Below are positions 1-7,327 of a stretch of 64,000 nt of DNA, piece by piece. A program made the translations under genes and the position numbers. The DNA comes from Bradyrhizobium sp. 195 (GTDB taxonomy: Bacteria > Pseudomonadota > Alphaproteobacteria > Rhizobiales > Xanthobacteraceae), in contig NZ_CP082161.1 in assembly GCF_023101665.1 (NCBI RefSeq), positions 5,022,001 to 5,086,000 on the forward strand. Direction: 5' to 3'. The notes beneath the pieces are model-generated. The model was not told where the DNA came from, searched no databases, and saw only the letters and a program-made list of their open reading frames with translations. Each line of letters starts with the position of its first letter. The stretch's first letter is position 1.

Positions 1-290
1 ACTCCTACCTCAATGCCTTCATGTCCGGCGGTTGGCTGGCAGGCGTGTGCTATCCCGCGCTGGTCTTCACCACCGTCATCATGGGCTTCCGGCACGTCTT
101 CGTCCGCGTGCCCTGGCAGCGCGCTTATCTCGCCGTGTTCACCGCGTTCGTCGGCACCGTCGGCGAAAGCTTCGTGATCGACACCGACCACTGGCGCCAC
201 TTCTGGATGATGCTGGGCGTGATGTGGGGCATGATCGCGGCCGCACAGATCTACAAGATCAGGGCTGGCGAGGACGCGTCTTCAGCTTGA
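1..290 (+). CDS. O-antigen ligase family protein, C-terminal fragment
   Basis: The 5' part lies outside the window. The open frame enters at base 3 and stops at TGA 288-290, giving about 95 residues. It contains two hydrophobic segments (about residues 11-26 and 60-80 of the fragment) joined by a basic stretch, and the sequence around SYLNAFMSGGW and VIDTDHWRHFW matches the C-terminal part of Wzy/WaaL-type O-antigen ligases and polymerases, inner-membrane proteins of surface polysaccharide assembly. The last 32 bases overlap the 3' end of the convergent MarR gene. Family recognised by eye; the substrate is unknown. Confidence 0.7.
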   Translation, partial: SYLNAFMSGGWLAGVCYPALVFTTVIMGFRHVFVRVPWQRAYLAVFTAFVGTVGESFVIDTDHWRHFWMMLGVMWGMIAAAQIYKIRAGEDASSA

Positions 291-798
291 GAGCGGGACG
301 CTTCTCCGGCGGCGTGTCGAGCAGCCCCTTCAGTGCTTCCGTCGCCGCGAGCACGCCCTTGTAGCCCTCATTCGCGAAACGCAGCAGCAGCCGCAGTTCC
401 TCGTCGGAATAACCAACGAAGACCTTCTCCATCGCCTGCTGCATCGGCACGTAAAACTGGCCGATCCTCATGGCCGCCTCCGGCACGACCGCGATGAAAA
501 CCTTGCGGCGGTCTTTCTCGTCGCGTTCGCGGCGGACCAAGCCGGCCTTTTCGAGCCGGTCGACCACGCCGGTAATGGCGCCCGTCGTGAGGCCCGTGAC
601 CTCGGCGAGCCTCCCTGCGGTGACGCGGCCTTCGAGATACAGGATGTCCATGCATTCGAGGTCGGAATTGGCAATTCCGGCAACGTTCGCAACGGTCTGG
701 CCATAGAGCACGCCCTGCGCGGACGACCGGCGCATCGCTTCCTCGAGCTCCTGCAACAGCGCCGTACGCGCCTTCGTCCTTGACAAGGTTGGCCCCAT
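259..798 (-). CDS. MarR family transcriptional regulator
   Basis: This 179-residue protein has the MarR winged helix at about residues 55-105: a recognition region ending in GAITGVVDRLEKAGLV, followed by the wing with the family's D-x-R-R-K pattern (RDEKDRRKVFI). It is divergent from the FAD monooxygenase at 883 with 84 bp between them, and a dyad at 797-833 overlaps its own start codon. It therefore probably represses both itself and the monooxygenase and responds to an aromatic ligand. That regulation is inferred from layout. The gene overlaps the O-antigen ligase tail by 32 bases tail to tail. Confidence 0.85.
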   Translation of the reverse strand: MGPTLSRTKARTALLQELEEAMRRSSAQGVLYGQTVANVAGIANSDLECMDILYLEGRVTAGRLAEVTGLTTGAITGVVDRLEKAGLVRRERDEKDRRKVFIAVVPEAAMRIGQFYVPMQQAMEKVFVGYSDEELRLLLRFANEGYKGVLAATEALKGLLDTPPEKRPALKLKTRPRQP

Positions 799-833
799 CT
801 CTTAGGCGATATATATCTTAGTCGCTAAGAGAT
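797..833. promoter_or_regulatory. Candidate MarR operator in a divergent intergenic region
   Basis: ATCTCTTAG at 797-805 is repeated as its exact reverse complement CTAAGAGAT at 825-833. Inside lies a tighter dyad, TCTTAG-TCG-CTAAGA (816-830), followed by a further TTAGCGA half-site. Such overlapping dyads between a MarR gene and its divergent target are the usual arrangement for autorepression. Binding has not been shown. Confidence 0.6.
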
Positions 834-882
834 TTAGCGACCGTAATTTCTCCTAGCACCACGGAAACGTCGGGAGCAAGCC

Positions 883-2079
883 ATGTCCTATCGTCCCCGC
901 AAGGCGCTGATCATCGGCGCCGGCATTGCCGGACCCGTGGCCGCGATCCTGCTGCGCCGCGCCGGCATCGAGTGCGCCATCTACGAGGCCTGGCCCTACT
1001 CCAAGGGCATCGGCGGCGGGCTTCAGATCGCGCCGAACGGCATGCATGTGATGGACGAGATCGGGCTGGCGAATGAGTTGATCAGCTGCGGCTCGGTTGC
1101 GGAATCCTTCGACTTCTATTCGCAAGGCGGCGAGCGGCTCGGCTCGATCAACCGCGACATGGCGCGGCGCTTCGGCCAGCCGGCGGTCAACATTTCTCGC
1201 GCCACGCTGAACGAGATCCTGATCGACAAGGCCTGGTGCGCCAGCGTCTCGCTCTATTTCGACAAGCGCCTGATCAAGGTCGAGGACCGCGGCGACCAGC
1301 CGATCATCGCCTATTTCGCCGATGGCACCACCGCCGAGGGCGACTTTTTGATCGGCGCCGACGGCGTGCATTCTGTGGCACGCCGCCAAGTGGTGCCGGA
1401 CGGACCGCAGCCGTTCGACACGGGCCTGATCGGCTTCGGTGGCTTCGTCCCGCACACCGTGCTCGACGGCAGATCGATCGGCCGGCACGTCGAGACCACG
1501 TTCGGCCAGAGCGGCTTCTTCGGCTACGGCTATTGCAGCCCGAATCCGAACGATGGTGTGATGTGGTGGAGCACGCAGCCGGCGCACGGCATGGACGCGG
1601 CGATGTTTCGCGCGCTCGATCCGGCGACGCTGAAGCAGCATCTGCGCGGCTTCCACCGCGGCTGGCACGATCCGATCCCCGCCATCATCGACGCGGCCGA
1701 GAACATCGTGGTCACCGACACGCTCGACGTGGCGACATTGCCGACCTGGTCGCGCAAGCGCTCGCTGCTGATCGGTGATGCCGCGCATGCGACCAGCCCC
1801 CATGCCGGCCAGGGCGCCTCGCTCGCGCTGGAAGATGCGATGCGGCTTGCCCGTCTGATGCAGGAGCGCCAGGAGCTCGGCGCCACTTTCCAGGCCTTCG
1901 AGGCCGAGCGTCGCCCGCGCACCGAGAAGATCGTCGCGATGGCCCGCCGCAACGGCAACAGCAAGCGCGAATTCAGCGCCACCGGCGCGTGGATGCGCAA
2001 TCAGATGCTGAAATGGCTGTTGCCGCTCGGCGCCAAGAGCATGGACTTCATGTACGCGTATGACGCGCGGGCGGTGTAG
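883..2079 (+). CDS. FAD-dependent monooxygenase (salicylate hydroxylase-like)
   Basis: This 398-residue flavoprotein belongs to the group A aromatic hydroxylase family. The N-terminal Rossmann motif GAGIAGPVAAILL (about residues 12-24) binds the ADP part of FAD, a GADGVHSVAR segment (about 160) is the DG motif binding FAD and NAD(P)H, and LIGDAAHATSPHAGQGA (about 290-306) is the GD motif binding the riboflavin ribityl chain. ATG 883 is preceded by GGGAGC. The neighbouring MarR gene and shared operator suggest induction by an aromatic substrate. The precise substrate cannot be read from sequence. Confidence 0.85.
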   Translation: MSYRPRKALIIGAGIAGPVAAILLRRAGIECAIYEAWPYSKGIGGGLQIAPNGMHVMDEIGLANELISCGSVAESFDFYSQGGERLGSINRDMARRFGQPAVNISRATLNEILIDKAWCASVSLYFDKRLIKVEDRGDQPIIAYFADGTTAEGDFLIGADGVHSVARRQVVPDGPQPFDTGLIGFGGFVPHTVLDGRSIGRHVETTFGQSGFFGYGYCSPNPNDGVMWWSTQPAHGMDAAMFRALDPATLKQHLRGFHRGWHDPIPAIIDAAENIVVTDTLDVATLPTWSRKRSLLIGDAAHATSPHAGQGASLALEDAMRLARLMQERQELGATFQAFEAERRPRTEKIVAMARRNGNSKREFSATGAWMRNQMLKWLLPLGAKSMDFMYAYDARAV

Positions 2080-2091
2080 CGGCGCGGTGCC

Positions 2092-2205
2092 GTAGGGTGG
2101 GTTAGCCGAAGGCGTAACCCACCACGCGTCCTCACATGCGGGACGAAGTCGTGGGTTACGCCGAGCGGATGCGCTTTGCGCGTCCGCTCGGCTAACCCAC
2201 CCTAC
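2092..2205. repeat. Palindromic intergenic repeat, GTAGGG family, copy 1
   Basis: The 18-base arms GTAGGGTGGGTTAGCCGA (2092-2109) and TCGGCTAACCCACCCTAC (2188-2205) are perfect reverse complements. The interior holds a second inverted pair around GGCGTAACCCACC and GTGGGTTACGCC. It sits between the convergent 3' ends of the monooxygenase and the dehydrogenase, so it may also work as a bidirectional terminator. Related copies are at 21924, 33072, 34871 and 59143. Confidence 0.85.
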
Positions 2206-2214
2206 GATACCAAG

Positions 2215-3393
2215 CTAGCTTTCCACTTCAAACGTCAGCCCCGCATTGTCCCGCAGCCGCTTGATCAGCTTGTGCTGCATCGCTGCGCCCGGCGTCCAGA
2301 AGCCTGCCGGAACGTCCGTGGTATCGCGCAGCATGCAGATCGCGCATTCGGAGATCATCTTCGAGGTCGAGCCGTAGCCGGGATCGCGGTCGCCGGTGAC
2401 GCCGGCGCGGACCATGCGGCCATCGGGTGCGATCGCGACATAGAGCAGATCGAAGCGGCCGTTCTCCTGCTCTTCCTTCGACGGCCCCTCGCCCGGCTTC
2501 GGCGCGTTCGGGCCGGTCTTCTCGGCGTTGGCGGCCATCACGCGCTTGGCGTTGGCCTCACCCTTCTCGCCAGGACCGGTCAGGACCATCTCGTCGTAGA
2601 CGAACTCCTGACCATAGGGAAAGCCCATCAGCATGTTGGAGCGATGGACGTTGCGCGTGTTGATCAGCGCCATCATGAACGGCGCGGCCCAGGATTGCAG
2701 ATCGTCCTCGAGGATCGCCCTGTTGCCCTTCGGCTGCTTCGGGCCAGTGAATCCCGGCGTCAGCGCAAAATGATCGTTGAGAATGGCGACGAGGCTGAGG
2801 TCCTTGGCGACCGCATCGAAGGTCGCTTTTGCACTTGCCGCGGTGCCGCCTGACAGCGTGCCGCGCATGTCGCGCACGCGGCCCTTCACGCGCGGCGCCG
2901 GCGCGCCGAACACCCGCTTGGCCTCTTCCTGCACGAAGAAGGTCCCAAGCTCGAACGGCACGGAATCATAGCCGCAGGAAAACACGATGCGCGCGCCGCT
3001 CTCTTTGGCAGCCACCTCGTACTTGTCGATCATCTGCCGCATCCAGATCGGCTCACCGCAGAGATCGAAATAGTCCGTGCCGGTGGCGACGCAGGCAGCT
3101 AACAATTCCTCGCCGTAGAACTGATACGGACCGACCGTCGTGATCACCGACATGGTCTGCTCCGCCATCGCCTTCAGCGACGCCGCGTCCGACGCATCCG
3201 CAACGATCAGCGGCGTATTCCCGGGCGCGCCGATCGCATCGCGCACCGATTTCAGCTTGCCGAGGCTGCGGCCTGCCATCGCCCATTTGAGCGAATTGTC
3301 GGTCTTGTAGTGCCTCGTCAGATACTCGGCGACGAGCTGGCCGGTGAAACCGGTCGCACCGTAGATGACGATGTCGAATTTCGCAGAGCTCAT
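2215..3393 (-). CDS. Saccharopine dehydrogenase NADP-binding family protein (trans-acting enoyl reductase-like)
   Basis: This 392-residue protein starts with a Rossmann fold, IVIYGATGFTGQLVAEYL (about residues 8-25), characteristic of the saccharopine dehydrogenase-like family that includes mycobacterial trans-acting enoyl reductases. Later segments such as SCGYDSVPFELG and DMRGTLSGGTAAS fit that branch. The bona fide lysine pathway enzyme is unlikely because no lysine genes are nearby. It lies 9 bp downstream of the DUF169 gene on the same strand, so they are probably cotranscribed. Substrate unknown, perhaps a lipid or polyketide-like compound. Confidence 0.75.
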   Translation of the reverse strand: MSSAKFDIVIYGATGFTGQLVAEYLTRHYKTDNSLKWAMAGRSLGKLKSVRDAIGAPGNTPLIVADASDAASLKAMAEQTMSVITTVGPYQFYGEELLAACVATGTDYFDLCGEPIWMRQMIDKYEVAAKESGARIVFSCGYDSVPFELGTFFVQEEAKRVFGAPAPRVKGRVRDMRGTLSGGTAASAKATFDAVAKDLSLVAILNDHFALTPGFTGPKQPKGNRAILEDDLQSWAAPFMMALINTRNVHRSNMLMGFPYGQEFVYDEMVLTGPGEKGEANAKRVMAANAEKTGPNAPKPGEGPSKEEQENGRFDLLYVAIAPDGRMVRAGVTGDRDPGYGSTSKMISECAICMLRDTTDVPAGFWTPGAAMQHKLIKRLRDNAGLTFEVES

Positions 3394-3402
3394 GATCGGC
3401 CT

Positions 3403-4185
3403 TTATTTCTTTGCGTAACTCACGCCCATGCCGGCACGGACGTCACTTTGAATGCCATAGGGCGGGATCGGATAGCGCAGGCCGTTCTTGGCCAGCGCCT
3501 TCATGCCCAGAACCGCTTTGGCGAGATACGACGGCTTCAAGGCCATCAGCATCTCCTCGTCCGGCACGCCGCCATAGCGCCGTTCGGCATAGCATGGCAA
3601 GGACAGGCTGGGCTCCCCGGTCTTGAGCGCCCGGCCCCAGGAATCCGCGCAGGCGGTTTCGCCGACCACGCCCCATTCGAACTTCTTGTACCCGGTATAT
3701 TGCAGCCCGTTGATCAGGATGATCATTTGCCCGGGCGTCGCATAGACGAGGCAGATGTCGGGCGGATCGAGCCGGCCGCTGGCGAGCGGACTGACGGCGA
3801 GCGCCTGATATTGTCCGAACGGAACCACGTCCAGCGCCTCCTGGCGCTTGCGCGCGTCCTCGGCCGTGCCGTGCCAGACCCCGACATAATTTTCGCCGGC
3901 GAGCCATGTCTCGTCCTGCGGCGCAAGCCCGATCACCGCGCGGCATTGCGCGCCGACAAGATCATCAGCGGTGATGCCGACGGTCCAGCCCAGCCGTGCG
4001 GCCATCGAGACGATCTGGTCGGTGGTGTGAATCGCGTTCGGCCGCCGGATCTTCGGGATCGCCTCCATCTCCGCCGCTTGCGCGAACAGCTTCATGCCGA
4101 TCACTGTCGTCTTCAGCCGCAGCAGGCCGTTGAGATCGGCGACGAGGCCGGCGAGATCGATGCTGTCTGCATTCTGCTGTTGCAT
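3403..4185 (-). CDS. DUF169 domain-containing protein
   Basis: This 260-residue protein resembles DUF169, an uncharacterised family with conserved cysteines. Here they appear in the segments GAQCRAVIGL, ETACADSWG and LPCYAERRYGG. No signal peptide or membrane segment is visible. It precedes the saccharopine dehydrogenase-like gene by 9 bp and is probably the first gene of a two-gene unit. No function can be given beyond the family. Confidence 0.7.
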   Translation of the reverse strand: MQQQNADSIDLAGLVADLNGLLRLKTTVIGMKLFAQAAEMEAIPKIRRPNAIHTTDQIVSMAARLGWTVGITADDLVGAQCRAVIGLAPQDETWLAGENYVGVWHGTAEDARKRQEALDVVPFGQYQALAVSPLASGRLDPPDICLVYATPGQMIILINGLQYTGYKKFEWGVVGETACADSWGRALKTGEPSLSLPCYAERRYGGVPDEEMLMALKPSYLAKAVLGMKALAKNGLRYPIPPYGIQSDVRAGMGVSYAKK

Positions 4186-4242
4186 GGCTTCCTCCGGACC
4201 GGCCGATCGCGCGCCGCGTGTTCTTGTTTTGCGGTCCTCGTT

Positions 4243-5046
4243 CTAGTCCTTGGTGGGCCCCGGAAGCAACTCGCCGGTCCGGCCCATCAGACGGTAAGCC
4301 ACGAGGCCGATCCATTCGCGTACGGCGACTTCGGTTCGGCCCAGCCCGTCCGCACCCATGTTGGTGAAGGACAAAAGATCGTCACGTCCGCCCATCCGCC
4401 AGTCCACGGGATAGGCCTCGACGTCAAATCCGGCCTTGCGGAAGATTCCCATCGAGCGCGGCATGTGGAAGGCCGAGGTCACCAGCAGCCAGCGCTCGCC
4501 CGGCTTCGGCGTCACCAGCTCTTTCGTGAAGATCGCATTCTCCCAGGTGTTGCGGGAATTGCGTTCGAGGATCAGGCGGTCCTTCGGTATGCCGAGATTC
4601 TCCAGGATCGGCGCGGAATAGTCGGCCTCCTTCGCCTCGGTTGCAACCAGGTTCGCGGTTCCGCCGGTAAACACGACGCGTGCATTCGGATAGCGGCGTG
4701 CGAGCTCGGCCGGCGCAAACAGACGATCGGCTGCGTGCGCGACCACCGGCGTGCGATGGGCCGCCGACAGATCGGTGTCGACCGAGCCGCCGAGCACAAT
4801 GATGCCGTCGGGCGCGCCGCGCGAGGCGTCCCACGCGGGAAAGCGCGCTTCAAGCGGATAGATCAGGAGATTGCCGAGCGGCGAGAACGCCGCCAGCGCC
4901 AGCAGCACCAGCGTGGTCACGGCAAGCTTGCGGCCGAGCCCGGCAAAGCGTGTCGCCATCAGCACCAGCGACAGGATACCGAGCTCGACCAGAAGGTTGA
5001 TCGGCAGCAGCGCGGTGCCGAGGGTCTTGGACAGAACGAAAAACAG
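4243..5046 (-). CDS. YdcF family protein (DUF218), probable CTG start
   Basis: The DUF218 domain is clear: GIIVLGGSVD, VVFTGGTANL, ERNSRNTWENA and LVTSAFHMPRSMGIFRKAG are the conserved blocks of YdcF/ElyC/SanA proteins, inner-membrane proteins linked to envelope polymer metabolism. The family has two N-terminal membrane segments. The first ATG or GTG in frame (GTG at 4965) would remove the first one. The frame stays open upstream and encodes FFVLSKTLGTALLPINLLVE, typical of the family N-terminus, directly after a CTG at 5046-5044 that has GAGG five bases upstream. I therefore place the start at CTG 5046 (267 residues). GTG 4965 is the conservative alternative. Confidence 0.75.
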   Translation of the reverse strand: MFFVLSKTLGTALLPINLLVELGILSLVLMATRFAGLGRKLAVTTLVLLALAAFSPLGNLLIYPLEARFPAWDASRGAPDGIIVLGGSVDTDLSAAHRTPVVAHAADRLFAPAELARRYPNARVVFTGGTANLVATEAKEADYSAPILENLGIPKDRLILERNSRNTWENAIFTKELVTPKPGERWLLVTSAFHMPRSMGIFRKAGFDVEAYPVDWRMGGRDDLLSFTNMGADGLGRTEVAVREWIGLVAYRLMGRTGELLPGPTKD

Positions 5047-5082
5047 GGGAGCCTCGCTGGAATGAGCTTGCCAGTCGGCGCA

Positions 5083-5148
5083 GGGCTTGACCTGCCCGGC
5101 GATCCTCGGAAATCTTCTTGAAAGAGGATCGATCGCCGGGTCAAGCCC
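5083..5148. repeat. Short palindromic repeat, GGCTTGACC family
   Basis: GGGCTTGACCTGCCCGGCGA at the left pairs imperfectly with TCGCCGGGTCAAGCCC at the right, the arms being capped by GATCCTC and GAGGATC. It lies in the gap between ydcF and the formamidase-like gene. The same core occurs at 26419, 53583 and 55526. Confidence 0.7.
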
Positions 5149-5177
5149 GGCCTGATGAAAGCGACCGGACGCGGCAA

Positions 5178-6119
5178 ATGACCCATCACCACCTGCATTC
5201 CAGCCCCAAAACCTGCCATTGGGGCTTCTTCGAAGCCGCGCTCAAGCCCGTCCTCACCATCGCGAGCGGCGATGAGGTAACGGTCGACACCATCAGCGGC
5301 GGCCCCGACATGCTGCCCGACCGCGACAAGTTTCATATACCGCCCGAGATGCATGAGGTTCATGCCAACAACGAGCGCATGCTGCCCGGTCACATCCTCA
5401 CCGGCCCGATCGCGGTCGAAGGCGCCGAGCCCGGCGACGTGCTCGCGGTCGATATCCTCGACGTTCAGCTCCGGCAGGATTGGGGCTGGAACATGATCAA
5501 GCCGTTGTCCGGCACCCTGCCCGACGATTTCCACGAGACGCGCATCCTCAACATCCCGCTCGACCGTACCAGGATGGTCGGCCGCATGCCGTGGGGCCTC
5601 GACCTGCCTCTCAAACCGTTCTTCGGCGTGATGGGCGTTTCACCGCCACCGAGCTGGGGCCGCATCTCCTCGCTGATCCCGCGCGCCATGGGCGGCAATC
5701 TCGACAACAAGGAGTTGGGTGCCGGCGCGACGCTCTATTTGCCGGTGTTCGTGCCGGGCGCGATGTTCTCCTGCGGCGACGGCCATGGCGTGCAAGGCGA
5801 CGGCGAAGTCTGCGTCACCGCGATCGAGACTGCGCTCCAGGGCCGCTTCCGCCTGACGCTGCGCAAGGACCTCCGGTTCGACTATCCCCGCGCCGAGACG
5901 GCGACCCACTACATGACCATGGCGATGGACCCCGACCTCGACCAATGCGTGGTGCGCGCGCTGCGCGACATGATCGCACTGCTCGGCGAGAAGCGAAACC
6001 TGTCGCGCGAGGACGCCTACACGCTGTGCAGCCTGGCGGCAGATCTGCGGGTGACCCAGACCGTCAATGGCGCCAAGGGCATCCATTGCATGATCGACAA
6101 GGCGCTCGTGCACGGCTGA
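5178..6119 (+). CDS. Acetamidase/formamidase family protein
   Basis: This 313-residue protein of the FmdA_AmdA family hydrolyses short amides such as formamide or acetamide to ammonia and the acid. Family blocks include HHLHSSPKTCHWGFFEA at the N-terminus, LTGPIAVEGAEPGDVLAVDI (about residues 73-92), FFGVMGVSPP and FSCGDGHGVQGDGEVCVTAIE. ATG 5178 was preferred over an upstream in-frame codon at 5118 because homology begins here and 5118 lies inside a repeat. It stands alone without the FmdC or transport genes of formamide utilisation. Confidence 0.85.
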   Translation: MTHHHLHSSPKTCHWGFFEAALKPVLTIASGDEVTVDTISGGPDMLPDRDKFHIPPEMHEVHANNERMLPGHILTGPIAVEGAEPGDVLAVDILDVQLRQDWGWNMIKPLSGTLPDDFHETRILNIPLDRTRMVGRMPWGLDLPLKPFFGVMGVSPPPSWGRISSLIPRAMGGNLDNKELGAGATLYLPVFVPGAMFSCGDGHGVQGDGEVCVTAIETALQGRFRLTLRKDLRFDYPRAETATHYMTMAMDPDLDQCVVRALRDMIALLGEKRNLSREDAYTLCSLAADLRVTQTVNGAKGIHCMIDKALVHG

Positions 6120-6320
6120 GACCGGCCCACCCTTCCCCGACCTGTTGACGCCACGCCGCCGCCGGTCTTCCGCGCGGCGATCCGAGTCGTGTCTAATTTC
6201 CTGTGCGATTCCAACGCGCTGAGCGTCAAGCTCAGACTGCATTTGACTCCCGCCCCCGAACCTAAATAGAGTCTTAATCGTTACTTTTATGTACCTGAGT
6301 AAGAGGCTAGCGTTCAGGCC

Positions 6321-6518
6321 ATGGCCACCGAAAAAGCCGAGACTGACCGTATTCCCGTAACCTTGGCGCTCTCGACCATCACCTACCTGGAGAAGTTGGT
6401 GAGACAGGGCACCCACGGCACCAGCGTTCCCGGCGTCGCGCGTACCTTGATCGAGGAAGGCATCCGTCTCGCCATCAAGGACGGACTTTTGTCGATCCGC
6501 GACAATGGCAGGACGTGA
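6321..6518 (+). CDS. Small conserved protein of unknown function
   Basis: This 65-residue protein begins at ATG 6321. It is predicted mostly helical: ALSTITYLEKLVRQG and VARTLIEEGIRLAIKDGLL resemble the helices of ribbon-helix-helix-like or antitoxin-sized DNA-binding proteins, with a preceding short strand RIPVTLAL. No partner toxin is next to it. It lies 72 bp upstream of gcrA on the same strand and may share its transcript. Function unknown; the ribbon-helix-helix comparison is only suggestive. Confidence 0.6.
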   Translation: MATEKAETDRIPVTLALSTITYLEKLVRQGTHGTSVPGVARTLIEEGIRLAIKDGLLSIRDNGRT

Positions 6519-6590
6519 GCGTGCGCCGAACGTGAAGCGGACGGATTTCGAGAAGCGGATGGCCACATCTGCAACCTGGGACCGTTACAC

Positions 6591-7064
6591 ATGCCTGTTC
6601 TCTCCCCGACCTGGACCGACGAACGCATCGAACTTCTGAAGCGGCACTTCGAGGCCGGCCTCTCCTGCCGCGAGATCGCCGCCGACATCGGCGTCAGCCG
6701 CAACGCCGTGATCGGCAAGCTGTCTCGCCTCAATCTGACGCGTGGCACGACGAATGACGACCGCAAGGTTCACGAGCGAGGCCTGGCGCGGGCATCGAGG
6801 GCCGTGCCACGGCTGCAATATGAGATGCTCGCCACGATCTATGGCGAGACCGACGCCCCCGTGGTGACAGGTCCCATCGACGACGCCAATCGCTGCTCGC
6901 TGCTGGAGCTTGCCGAGAACCGCTGCCGCTGGCCGATCTCGACGCCGGGCGCCGAGGATTTCTGCTTCTGCGGCAACTCCGCGCCCGACGGCCAGCCCTA
7001 TTGCGCCGGCCACAGCCGCCTCGCCTACCGGCCGAACGCGCGTGCCCGCGTCATGCGCGGTTGA
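6591..7064 (+). CDS. gcrA: GcrA family cell cycle regulator
   Basis: This 157-residue protein carries the GcrA N-terminal helix-turn-helix, SPTWTDERIELLKRHFEAGL followed by SCREIAADIGVSRNAVIGKL (about residues 3-42), which in Caulobacter contacts methylated GANTC sites and sigma-70 to drive cell-cycle promoters. The C-terminal Cys-rich part, ENRCRWPISTPG, FCFCGN and PYCAGHSRLAY, is the sigma-interacting domain. It is somewhat shorter than the Caulobacter protein, and rhizobia often encode several paralogs, so the main cell-cycle role is not certain. Confidence 0.85.
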   Translation: MPVLSPTWTDERIELLKRHFEAGLSCREIAADIGVSRNAVIGKLSRLNLTRGTTNDDRKVHERGLARASRAVPRLQYEMLATIYGETDAPVVTGPIDDANRCSLLELAENRCRWPISTPGAEDFCFCGNSAPDGQPYCAGHSRLAYRPNARARVMRG

Positions 7065-7080
7065 ATCCCTCCCAAACGAA

Positions 7081-7110
7081 AAACCTCCGGCGGGGCATCA
7101 CCGGAGGTTT
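7081..7110. terminator. Hairpin terminator after gcrA
   Basis: AAACCTCCGG (7081-7090) pairs perfectly with CCGGAGGTTT (7101-7110) across a 10-base loop, 16 bp after the gcrA stop. The T run is short on the plus strand (TTTC) and stronger on the minus strand (TTTTTC), so it may work in both directions. Confidence 0.6.
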
Positions 7111-7269
7111 CTGGAGGCTTAGCATGAAGCTAAGAGCCGCAACTTTCGTATCTGGCTTGGAACTATATAGCTTAGTAACTCATGTAAGTAAATTAATTTG
7201 AGGACGGTTGAATCGCATGGCTCGTCTTCGTCCGCTGCAACGGGCCATTTGGATTTCCGAAAGTCCGCG

Positions 7270-7302
7270 CAAAAAAAGCCCCGGCGGTCTCCCGCCGGGG
7301 CT
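7270..7302 (-). terminator. Rho-independent terminator of the porin gene
   Basis: On the minus strand an 11-bp GC stem (AGCCCCGGCGG at 7277-7287 against CCGCCGGGGCT at 7292-7302) with a 4-base loop is followed directly by seven T residues (A run at 7271-7277). It begins about 25 bp after the porin stop. Confidence 0.9.
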
Positions 7303-7327
7303 GTGTCGCATCGAAGAACCCGAAAGC

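Noticed and set aside
3310..5121. A 603-codon plus-strand frame across the reductase, DUF169 and ydcF genes
   Set aside because: It spans three genes on the other strand that all show family motifs; shadow frame.
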